A DNA stretch of 14,626 bases from a bacterium (lineage in GTDB: Bacteria > Spirochaetota > UBA4802 > UBA5550), in assembly GCA_024224995.1 (NCBI GenBank), contig JAAENB010000998.1, positions 1 through 14,626 of the forward strand, read 5' to 3'. The notes under the pieces are model-generated. The model worked only from the letters and a program-made list of their open reading frames with translations. It was not told the DNA's origin and did no database searches. Both the position numbers and the translations under genes were made by a program. Position 1 is the stretch's first letter. Every line of letters begins with the position of its first letter. Below are positions 6,234 through 13,172 of this stretch, in pieces.

Positions 6234-8081
6234 TCACGTATCAAGGCAGATAATACAGACATCATCTTCGAAGGTTTCGGAGCCCCGGAACGCGATTAAT
6301 TCAGTAACAATTTTATTAACAAATTGATCCGAAGGCAGGTCTTGATTGTCTTTCATAAGATGTCTCAGGGATTTTTTTTCAAAACAATTCTTCTCAAAAT
6401 CAATACCCGCGTCATTAATATTCACCGCCTCAACAAGACCATCAGTATAAAGGAGCAATTTGCTGTTTTCTTCCAGGATAATGGAATTATTGTAAAATGG
6501 TTTTTTTACATCCTCAATTTCCTCATTGCTGAAGATAGCCAGGGGAACAGTTTTATTCTTCGCGGATAACTGTTCGATTTTATTTGTTGATATCATATAA
6601 GGGAGATTATGCCCGGCACTGGAGTAGATAAATTCTCTACTACTAAGGTCGTAAATACCATACAGAGCCGTGACAAAATTTCCGCCGGTATGGTTAAGGA
6701 GAAAATTATTCAGTTTACGCAGGAAATCAGCCGGGTTTTCTCTGCTGTTGCCCGGCTGGAGCGTGAAGCTTTTAATCAGCGACGTAATAAACGCGGCAGG
6801 AACCCCATGCCCGGAAACGTCGCTCAAAAAGATGCCAATAAGCTTTGATTCCCGGAACGTGGTAAACTCAAAGAAGTCACCGCCAACCTGGTCCATCGGT
6901 TTGTAATAAAACGAAATCTTTGAATGAGGGCTTCCCGAAGGGATAAATTGCATCTGAATTTCACGGGCCATAATCAGTTCTTTTTCAATGGTTTCGTTCC
7001 GGATCTTGAGTTTGTTCCGTTCTTTAGCCAGTTCTTTAACCTGGGTAATATCATGGGCAATCAGGACAAACCCCAGGGGGTCTCCGGTTTTTTCGTCGAT
7101 CTTTGAGTAGGACATGTTCACCGGGATTAATGAACGGTCTTTTTTAACCAGGTTAATTTCAACAGTATTGGATGTGCTGATATTCTTCATCTCTTCTATA
7201 TAGATTTTTTTTACCAATTCTTTTTCCAGGACAAATTCCACGCCGACCCGGCCCATCACTTCACTCTCTTTGTAGTCCAGCAGTTTGTTAACCATGGAAT
7301 TGACCTTAATGATCTTTCCTTCGGTGTTAACCAGGATAAGAAGATCGTTCATTTTTGAGATGATTTCATCAACGGCAAAATCCGGGGTAAGGACCATGAG
7401 ATTGTACCGGACCATAGCGTACCAGGCACCCAGAAGCCAGGTTAACAGGAAAATATGACCAACCTGCGGCAAGGGCGTTCCTCCGGTGAGGTGGAAAAGA
7501 ACATTGAAAATATAGGTCATGATAATCGTGAGCGGTACGGTAATTAAATAAATCCATGCCTGCCTTTTTTCCCGCTGGATTTTTGTTATCCTGTTCCACC
7601 GGAAGATTAAGAACAGGGCGAATAGAAGAAAACCGGTTGTATAAACAAGAAAGATAATTGCCGGGAATTTATCCTCCGGAGGTTTTTCGTATACATAGCT
7701 GCCGGTAATAGTAAAACCGCTGGAGAATATAATAGCCGTGAAGCATAAATACGTAAAAATAATGCCTGGAACAAAAAGAAGAATATGCAGGACTTTATAC
7801 CGTGAGAGTAGATTGTTTTTCGTAAGGCAGAGAACATGATATAAATAGAGACCTGCGATATTTGCCCAGCCTAATGAAGATAAGCGGTACCAGAACCATG
7901 CTTCTTTTTCTGTAGATGAGGACTGGAGAAATACGGAGGTGAAAAGCCAGGTTGCGCTGCATATGGCAAGGTAAAGAAAAGACCTGTTCACCTTTGACTT
8001 TGGATCAAGAATCAGCGCATAGATGCCAAGGTATAATGCGACAATGGCGGCAAAGAAAAATATAAGAGAAACAATATTCAT
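6234..8081 (-). CDS. 7TM-PAS-SpoIIE (PP2C-type) sensor phosphatase
   Basis: The protein has 615 residues from the ATG at 8081. Residues about 1-228 hold seven hydrophobic segments of the kind seen as an N-terminal 7TM sensor of histidine kinases. A PAS domain follows (about 235-345, with DITQVKELAKERNKL leading into a coiled-coil linker to about 372). The C-terminal PP2C/SpoIIE domain (380-615) has the metal-binding motifs VGGDFFEF, LSDVSGHGVPAAF, SAGHNLPYM, LLYTDGLVEA and FEDDVCIICLD, all with intact Asp residues. It should dephosphorylate a STAS anti-sigma antagonist in response to a membrane or PAS signal. The STAS gene lies immediately upstream on the same strand (gap 74 bases), most likely its substrate. 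A TTG 8 codons upstream (8105) is an alternative start; neither has a clear ribosome binding site. Confidence 0.87.
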   Translation of the reverse strand: MNIVSLIFFFAAIVALYLGIYALILDPKSKVNRSFLYLAICSATWLFTSVFLQSSSTEKEAWFWYRLSSLGWANIAGLYLYHVLCLTKNNLLSRYKVLHILLFVPGIIFTYLCFTAIIFSSGFTITGSYVYEKPPEDKFPAIIFLVYTTGFLLFALFLIFRWNRITKIQREKRQAWIYLITVPLTIIMTYIFNVLFHLTGGTPLPQVGHIFLLTWLLGAWYAMVRYNLMVLTPDFAVDEIISKMNDLLILVNTEGKIIKVNSMVNKLLDYKESEVMGRVGVEFVLEKELVKKIYIEEMKNISTSNTVEINLVKKDRSLIPVNMSYSKIDEKTGDPLGFVLIAHDITQVKELAKERNKLKIRNETIEKELIMAREIQMQFIPSGSPHSKISFYYKPMDQVGGDFFEFTTFRESKLIGIFLSDVSGHGVPAAFITSLIKSFTLQPGNSRENPADFLRKLNNFLLNHTGGNFVTALYGIYDLSSREFIYSSAGHNLPYMISTNKIEQLSAKNKTVPLAIFSNEEIEDVKKPFYNNSIILEENSKLLLYTDGLVEAVNINDAGIDFEKNCFEKKSLRHLMKDNQDLPSDQFVNKIVTELIAFRGSETFEDDVCIICLDT

Positions 8082-8155
8082 AATACATAATTGTACAATG
8101 AACAATACGAAATATCAAATAAAAAAAGAGATTAATTATAAAAACAAACGTACCG

Positions 8156-8542
8156 CTACACGCTGATCTTTACTTTTTTGACAGTTTCGTCATGATTTTC
8201 TGTCATATAATCGACCTCAAATTTACTTTTTGTCGTGATCGTGAAAAAGTGATTCAGCTTGGCTTTATTAAAGAGTCTCTGGATTGTGTAGTTTAAACCG
8301 AAAAATACCAGTTTTATTTTTTTCTTCATGGCATTGTTTAAGAAAAGAACAAGACTTCCTATTCCGGAGGAGTCAATTTTGTCCAATTTAGTGCAATTAA
8401 TGGCAATAATTTTTGGTTTTTTAGCTAACTGCTTGTACCAGATGTCCTTAACACGATTGATCGATTCTATATTTAGTTCACCTTCGATGTGGACAATAAT
8501 TATATGAGTTTCCCTTAATTCTTCTATAAAGACTTTCATCAT
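8156..8542 (-). CDS. STAS-domain anti-sigma factor antagonist
   Basis: The protein has 128 residues, all one STAS domain. The hallmark KIDSSGIGSLV (55-65) carries the Ser that is phosphorylated by the anti-sigma kinase in SpoIIAA/RsbV; Ser58 follows Asp57 as in that family. In partner switching, the unphosphorylated form sequesters the anti-sigma kinase and frees a sigma factor. The SpoIIE phosphatase gene directly downstream is the natural enzyme to reactivate it. The C-terminal tail (about 105-128, rich in Lys, Glu and Asp) goes beyond the domain core. The ATG at 8542 has aaggggg about 8 bases upstream; an ATG one codon later is equally possible. No RsbW/SpoIIAB-like kinase or sigma factor gene is present in the window. 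Confidence 0.88.
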   Translation of the reverse strand: MMKVFIEELRETHIIIVHIEGELNIESINRVKDIWYKQLAKKPKIIAINCTKLDKIDSSGIGSLVLFLNNAMKKKIKLVFFGLNYTIQRLFNKAKLNHFFTITTKSKFEVDYMTENHDETVKKVKISV

Positions 8543-8561
8543 TGTCCGTACCCCCTTGGGG

Positions 8562-8596
8562 AAAGTTCGAGGTTCAAAGTTTAAAGTTCAAAGTTT
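8562..8596. repeat. Five tandem heptads upstream of the STAS gene
   Basis: Exactly five consecutive 7-base units: aaagttc, gaggttc, aaagttt, aaagttc, aaagttt. They lie 20 bases upstream of the STAS start codon, in its leader or promoter region on the minus strand. A short tandem repeat of this type may vary in copy number or bind a repeated protein. Confidence 0.65.
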
Positions 8597-8603
8597 TTAT
8601 TTT

Positions 8604-8723
8604 CGGAGCTTTCGTCTCCGCAGAACTTTTTTTGACCCTGTTGACTTTCCAAATTTGTTATTGCCGGCCGCTCATAGTGGCTGGCTTCTTAAACCCTCCT
8701 GTACCAGTGGGATCTGACTGGTA
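8604..8723 (+). other. Intergenic region with three hairpins
   Basis: Three inverted repeats stand in a row. First cggag/ctccg (8604-8608 with 8616-8620). Then gccggccgct (8663-8672) pairs with agtggctggc (8676-8685) around a cat loop: ten pairs, two of them G-U, and only in plus-strand RNA. Third is the perfect stem taccagt/actggta (8702-8708 with 8717-8723). No gene is seen in 8543-8816. It may be a structured RNA or a degenerate repeat; no clear promoter is visible. Confidence 0.4.
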
Positions 8724-8816
8724 GAGACTGTTGTCTTTTCTTAGTATCGACAGAAGGTTTAAAAACTTGAATTAAAAAAGTGCTCTATAAAAGGAATTAA
8801 AGCAGAGAAAAAATAC

Positions 8817-10202
8817 CTACTCTGCAATAACAAGAGCTTCATTTAGCGCAATAATCGTTTTTTTGTAATCTTCCCGGTCAATGACAAAGTGTATATTCAC
8901 CTGCCTGGTGGACTGGGAAACACAAGCAACATTAACATTGTTCTGGGCAAGGGCAACAGCCGCTTTGGCAAGAACTCCCGGTTTAGCAATGTTAGAGCCA
9001 ATGGCGCAAACAACAGCAACATTCATATCTATAACCTGATCGTATTTTTCTCTCAGTTCTTTAATAATCAGGGTATTCTTTTCATGTTCCCAGATAACCA
9101 GGGAAATACTGTTTGCGTTGATTGATTTTAGCAGGTAGCTGATCTTATTCTTTTTCAGGATTTCCATAATTTTTACGTCAAACATAATATCTCCCAGCAT
9201 GGAAGGGTCGTATATTTCAACAAGATGGACCTCATCGGTACCGGTAACAATTTCAACTTTCGATTCTTTGCCAATATAGTCTTTTGATATGAGTGTGCCC
9301 GGGTGGTTGGGCTCAAAAGTATTTTTTATCCGGATATTGATGCCTGATTTTTCAATGGGCTTTGCTGCTTTTGGGTGAATAGCTTCCATGCCCACATCGG
9401 CCAGCTGGTCTGCCACATCATAATTAGTAAAACCAACAGGGATCGATTTTTCAATGCCCACAATTTTTGGGTCGGCCGAAGAGAGGTGGAATTCCTTGTG
9501 GATTATAGCTTCATCAGCATTAACCTCAACGGCAATTTTGCTGAAGGTAACTTCGGAATAGCCGCGGTCGAATTCACGCATAATTCCTTCGGAGCCTTTG
9601 GTATAGCCCGTAACAACAGCAATGGTTTTTGAAAAATTGACATTCTTGAATGATTTGCGGATTCGTTCGTCAATAGTCAAATATTCCGAATCATTAAAAC
9701 CGCACAGATCAACAAAGGTCGCTTTGATCTTGTTATTTTTAAGGATATTAGTGCTGTTAAAGGCCGAATGAGCTTCCCCGAGAGACGCGAGAATTTCCCG
9801 CGCGGCCAGTAAGATGTTCTGTTCATTAACATACCCGGTAGCAAGAACATCAGCCATGCTTTTCAGGTAATTTTTAGCCTGTTCAACTCTATTGGTAATA
9901 AAAGCATTTGCATCCTCAAGATTGAGCCCAATGTCCGTATAGCTTTCGTTTATTTTTATCAATTTGTTGAGTAGTTTATCGAGAGACTTCGTGTATTCTT
10001 CCTGGTTCGCGAATTTCGCGTAAATACCCGCTTCCCCGGTTTTTTTATGCTCCAGAAGCCAGTTGGTAACGTTGTTATACGCAGAAACCACAAAGATCCG
10101 GTTGTATAAAGCACTTTTTTTTCTGTCTCCGATTACAATGTTTTTTAAAACATCTTCAAATTTCGACATCGAAGTTCCGCCGATTTTTTCAACTGTTAAC
10201 AT
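8817..10202 (-). CDS. Aspartate kinase, ectoine-cluster type (Ask_Ect-like)
   Basis: The protein has 461 residues. It phosphorylates the beta-carboxyl of aspartate, the first step toward Lys, Thr, Met or ectoine. The N-terminal kinase motif KIGGTS is at 6-11. The motifs TGYTKGSEG (198-206), FDRGYSE (211-217) and EFHLSSADP (237-245) replace the usual GRGGSD and DVDG blocks; as I recall, this is the signature of the specialised kinase found beside ectABC. Two ACT domains follow (about 320-390 and 395-461, with GSNIAKPGVLAKA at 402-414), normally the site of feedback control. No ectA, ectB or ectC gene is present in the window. The start at 10202 is chosen because gaggag stands 5 bases upstream; the longer open frame to 10253 runs into the stop of the neighbouring gene. 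It lies 37 bases after the MBL-fold gene and is probably co-transcribed with it. Confidence 0.88.
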   Translation of the reverse strand: MLTVEKIGGTSMSKFEDVLKNIVIGDRKKSALYNRIFVVSAYNNVTNWLLEHKKTGEAGIYAKFANQEEYTKSLDKLLNKLIKINESYTDIGLNLEDANAFITNRVEQAKNYLKSMADVLATGYVNEQNILLAAREILASLGEAHSAFNSTNILKNNKIKATFVDLCGFNDSEYLTIDERIRKSFKNVNFSKTIAVVTGYTKGSEGIMREFDRGYSEVTFSKIAVEVNADEAIIHKEFHLSSADPKIVGIEKSIPVGFTNYDVADQLADVGMEAIHPKAAKPIEKSGINIRIKNTFEPNHPGTLISKDYIGKESKVEIVTGTDEVHLVEIYDPSMLGDIMFDVKIMEILKKNKISYLLKSINANSISLVIWEHEKNTLIIKELREKYDQVIDMNVAVVCAIGSNIAKPGVLAKAAVALAQNNVNVACVSQSTRQVNIHFVIDREDYKKTIIALNEALVIAE

Positions 10203-10239
10203 GTCTGCTCCTCGATATATAATATGATTATATTTTTTT

Positions 10240-11157
10240 TTATAATTCAGCAATTCTATTTACCTGGGCCGTAAGATTCATTAAAAAGGCGTTTCGTTCC
10301 TGGGAGATGTGGCCTTTTTCATCGTATTCTTTTCGCATCATAATATTCAGAGTCTTATCTATGTCACAGCCTGTTCTTTCAAGATAGTTTTCAGTGAGCG
10401 CCCGGTATTCCAGGGTGGCAGAGAGAGTTATATCAAAAAATGCCTCTGCGTCACTGCCGGTAACATACCAGGTGTGCGGCATGCCGATGATCTCCGGTTT
10501 AAGGGCTTTTAATTTCACGATAGATTCCAGGTAATCTTTGTACGAAGATAAGAATTCCGGCTGCACCTCGTCCGGGTTCTCCCAGTTTGGCACACCCAGA
10601 GCCTCACCGGGAAAAAGCGCGCCAATCTCAGGAATATAATAAGAGAGAGAATCGGCAGTATGTCCGGGGCTTTCATATACCCGGCAGGTAAGACCGCCAA
10701 GGTCAATGCTCGATCCTTCTTGAAGAACCATGTCCAGCTTAATGGGCTTAATTGAAAGATCCCTGGTGCCGGCAATGTCCGTAAATATTTCTCTTTGCAT
10801 CTCACTTAAATTATTCATTCTTTTGAGAACGGAATCTTTTTTTAAAAGTTTTTCAATAGCAGGGAATCCGCCAATTTGAAGACCGGGAATTTCCTGCTTC
10901 AGGTAAGATACGGCTCCCAGGTGATCATAATGTGAATGGGTTAAAAAAAGATAATGAAGATTTTCTTTTGAACCAAGGATCTGTTCTATCTGTTCAATGT
11001 AGAGCGGTCCCAGCAGGTTTATGCCCGCGTCTATCATCAGGTTATGGGTTTCTCCTTTGATAATATACGAAGGATAGAGAGGGGTCGTCTGGTCAACAAG
11101 GGGATTCCTTGCAATTGAGATGTATTTATTAATATCGCCCTGAGCGTGAGATTTCAT
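10240..11157 (-). CDS. MBL-fold metallo-hydrolase
   Basis: The protein has 305 residues with no signal peptide, so cytoplasmic. The metal-binding motif HSHYDH is at 74-79, followed by GHTADS (His166) and PHTW (His228). At the fourth site, where most members have a bridging Asp in a GD motif, this one has LFPGEALG (Glu185). Residues about 205-305 form a helical C-terminal extension. The family includes thioesterases, lactonases and hydroxyacylglutathione hydrolases; the substrate here is not recognisable. The ATG at 11157 has no clear ribosome binding site. A perfect TTGACA (11190-11195, minus strand) lies upstream, but no good -10 follows it. The aspartate kinase gene is 37 bases downstream, and the two are probably one transcript. 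Confidence 0.83.
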   Translation of the reverse strand: MKSHAQGDINKYISIARNPLVDQTTPLYPSYIIKGETHNLMIDAGINLLGPLYIEQIEQILGSKENLHYLFLTHSHYDHLGAVSYLKQEIPGLQIGGFPAIEKLLKKDSVLKRMNNLSEMQREIFTDIAGTRDLSIKPIKLDMVLQEGSSIDLGGLTCRVYESPGHTADSLSYYIPEIGALFPGEALGVPNWENPDEVQPEFLSSYKDYLESIVKLKALKPEIIGMPHTWYVTGSDAEAFFDITLSATLEYRALTENYLERTGCDIDKTLNIMMRKEYDEKGHISQERNAFLMNLTAQVNRIAEL

Positions 11158-11269
11158 ATCGTTGCCATTGAGAATTCAGGCTCATTAATTGTCAAATTAT
11201 TTTTTATTTATTTTAGAGTCCAGCTGGTTTGCTGCATTCATGCTTTTAATTCAATAAAACTAATAATTG

Positions 11270-11298
11270 TTGACGAAGTTTTAAAAAGGGTATAGAAT
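11270..11298 (+). promoter_or_regulatory. Promoter directly abutting the start codon
   Basis: TTGACG (11270-11275) and TAGAAT (11293-11298) are 17 bases apart. Transcription would start about 6 bases later, at or next to the ATG at 11304. TTGTTG with TATAGA (11291-11296) at 18 bases is an alternative. No ribosome binding site fits between box and ATG, so a leaderless mRNA is likely. Confidence 0.45.
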
Positions 11299-11303
11299 AG
11301 AGT

Positions 11304-11885
11304 ATGGCAAATACTCAGAAAGAATTGAAAGAGCAGCAGGTATATGAGCACGAGCTTAGCAAGGAATTTTTGCAGTCACTTCACCGGGAAAAGATCTCCA
11401 GGCAGGAGTCCCGGGGAACCTATAGTAACCGGAAAATAGCATTTATTACGGGACTGCTTGGAATTAGCACTTTAAAGATCGGGCAGGAGCACTTTTTCTG
11501 GTTATTGTTCCTGGTGCCGCTGGTTGCCGTAGGGTATGATATATATATCAATTCGGCCGATATCCATATAAAAAAGATAGGCGCTTTTTTGCGGAATAAT
11601 CCGGAAGCCGGAGTCGCAGAGAATGAAAAGGCATGGGAGCGGTTCTCTTCGGAAAGCCGGTCAAAATTTGCCCGAATTGCCGTAAGTTTTTTTACTGTAA
11701 TAGCGACCATTGTAGCGGCAGCAGGCATCGTAATCGGAGCCCAGGCAGAGAAAAAAGGAGATATGTTCTGGATAGGGTATCTTGTGTGGATTGTATCGTG
11801 TTTCACCATCATCGTATTGATGCTGCTTAGCCAAAATAGTGAAATAGAGAAATTTGATAATTATAAACCAAAAACCGGGGATTAA
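11304..11885 (+). CDS. Uncharacterised four-TM membrane protein
   Basis: The protein has 193 residues and I do not recognise the family. The N-terminal 43 residues are charged and helical (MANTQKELKEQQVYEHELSK), probably cytoplasmic. Then come two hydrophobic hairpins: segments at about 44-58 and 63-82, a hydrophilic loop (83-121, with several charged residues), then about 122-147 and 154-175. The tail ends in NYKPKTGD. This 2+2 TM layout suits a small integral membrane protein, possibly regulatory. No neighbour hints at its function: the MBL-fold gene on the left is divergent and the lipoprotein hydrolase on the right has its own promoter. The open frame has no plausible alternative frame, and its composition is that of a real membrane protein. 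Confidence 0.7.
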   Translation: MANTQKELKEQQVYEHELSKEFLQSLHREKISRQESRGTYSNRKIAFITGLLGISTLKIGQEHFFWLLFLVPLVAVGYDIYINSADIHIKKIGAFLRNNPEAGVAENEKAWERFSSESRSKFARIAVSFFTVIATIVAAAGIVIGAQAEKKGDMFWIGYLVWIVSCFTIIVLMLLSQNSEIEKFDNYKPKTGD

Positions 11886-11989
11886 ATTCCGGAAAACAGC
11901 AAAGCCCGCAAATTAAAAATTCAAAACAAACTCTCGTAAAACCCATAGTAACTATAATAATAACTATATTAGAAATTATTAAAAAAACA

Positions 11990-12032
11990 TTGACAAAACT
12001 GACCCGTCGGTTTTAATGAAAAAAGACTGACC
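11990..12032 (+). promoter_or_regulatory. Promoter with TetR-like palindromic operator
   Basis: TTGACA (11990-11995) and TTTAAT (12012-12017) are 16 bases apart. The spacer holds the inverted repeat aaaactgacccgtcggtttt (11995-12014), with eight of nine pairs matching around a cc centre. The element actgacc recurs at 12026-12032 followed by a related sequence, 28 bases from the first (11998). A repressor would block the promoter; the style is that of TetR-family sites. No regulator gene is adjacent. Confidence 0.5.
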
Positions 12033-12076
12033 GGACGTTCTTTTTCATATTCCGGATTCAGTCCCAGGAGTTAAAA

Positions 12077-13105
12077 ATGAAATCATACAAAAATTTTATC
12101 AGCATACTTTTCTTTTCTTTCATTGTTTTTGCTTTTATTGGATGCACAACTATGGGAACAACAACAATTTCCATGACCGAACTCAAGCAAAAATACGCAG
12201 GTGAAAACTCAAAATTTATTGAGGTTCAGGGGATGAAGATTCATTACCGGGATCAGGGAAAAGGCCCGGTGCTGGTGCTGCTCCATGGAGTTTGCGCGTC
12301 ATTGCATACCTGGGACGGCTGGGTGGATGAACTAAAAGACCATTACCGGATTATCCGGCTCGATATTCCCGGTTTTGGGCTAACCGGTCCAGCGAAGGAC
12401 AGTAAAAGCTATACCCGTGACGGTTCTGTATGGATGGTCAATGAATTCGTAAAAGCTCTTAACCTTAAGAAGTTCCATATTGCCGGAAATTCCTTAGGCG
12501 GGTATATTGCCTGGAATTACACCCTGGAATATCCTAAAAAAGTAAATAAATTGATCCTTATTGATTCGGTTGGGTATAAACAGACTATGCCCTGGCTGCT
12601 GAAAGTGGCCAGTAACCCGGTATTACGTCCTATGGTTCGGCATATGATGCCGCGTTATTTTATGCATCAGGCTGTTGAAGAGGTTTTTGGCGATAAATCA
12701 AAGGTCACCGATAAGCTGAAAGACCGGTATTTCGAGCTTGCCATGAGAGAGGGGAACACCGGCTCCTATGTTGATGTATTTACTATTATGCGGGAGCTCA
12801 GCGACAAAGAAGAGATCTCCACCGGGATAAAAAATATTCAGCATCCAACACTGGTAATGTGGGGCGGCAAGGATGAATGGATCCCGTATAAATATTTCAA
12901 GAACTGGAAAAAAGATATCCCCAACGGCCTTTTTATCACGTATACCAATGCCGGGCATACTCCCATGGAAGAGATCCCTGCTATGACCGCCGGTGACGCG
13001 CATAAATTTCTCTCAGGAAAAATTGGTCCCGACGCAATAGAACCATCACCAAAAGAACCGGAGAAAACAAAACCTTCGGTAAAAGTGATAGGGAAGCTGA
13101 AATAA
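12077..13105 (+). CDS. Lipoprotein alpha/beta hydrolase
   Basis: The protein has 342 residues. Residues 1-22 form a lipoprotein signal with lipobox FIGC; Cys23 is the acylation site, and Thr24 rather than Asp follows, which favours outer-membrane sorting. The alpha/beta hydrolase fold has the oxyanion HG (70-71), the nucleophile elbow GNSLGG with Ser139, Asp266 in WGGKDEWIP and His294 in AGHTPME, giving a complete catalytic triad. Likely an esterase or lipase-like enzyme; the substrate is unknown. The last 25 residues (about 318-342) are a Lys/Pro/Glu-rich tail beyond the fold. The ribosome binding site is good (aggag, 12066-12070, 6 bases from the ATG). It is a single-gene unit with its own promoter and operator-like palindrome upstream, and a hairpin after the stop. 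Confidence 0.88.
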   Translation: MKSYKNFISILFFSFIVFAFIGCTTMGTTTISMTELKQKYAGENSKFIEVQGMKIHYRDQGKGPVLVLLHGVCASLHTWDGWVDELKDHYRIIRLDIPGFGLTGPAKDSKSYTRDGSVWMVNEFVKALNLKKFHIAGNSLGGYIAWNYTLEYPKKVNKLILIDSVGYKQTMPWLLKVASNPVLRPMVRHMMPRYFMHQAVEEVFGDKSKVTDKLKDRYFELAMREGNTGSYVDVFTIMRELSDKEEISTGIKNIQHPTLVMWGGKDEWIPYKYFKNWKKDIPNGLFITYTNAGHTPMEEIPAMTAGDAHKFLSGKIGPDAIEPSPKEPEKTKPSVKVIGKLK

Positions 13106-13134
13106 CCGTTGTGGGGAAGTGCGGTACAATGAAA

Positions 13135-13153
13135 GCGAGGTTACGAACCTCGC
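13135..13153. terminator. Hairpin between convergent genes
   Basis: A perfect 8-bp stem gcgaggtt/aacctcgc with a 3-base loop (acg) lies between the stop of the lipoprotein hydrolase (13105) and the stop of the minus-strand phosphatase (13173). No T-tract follows on either strand. Likely a bidirectional stop, or a repeat of the same kind as the other convergent hairpins here. Confidence 0.5.
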
Positions 13154-13172
13154 CTTCCCTGCGGCAGGATCG

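Noticed and set aside
8702..8723. Perfect stem as part of a tRNA gene
   Set aside because: No acceptor stem, T-loop or anticodon arm around it.
8542..8724. A 60-residue plus-strand frame over the heptads and hairpins
   Set aside because: It is made of repeat and hairpin sequence, starts on the opposite strand of the STAS start codon, and lacks a ribosome binding site.
10218..10241. A/T-only inverted repeat followed by T-tract on the plus strand
   Set aside because: The stem has no G-C pairs and no plus-strand gene ends there; it is more likely leader sequence of the aspartate kinase gene.
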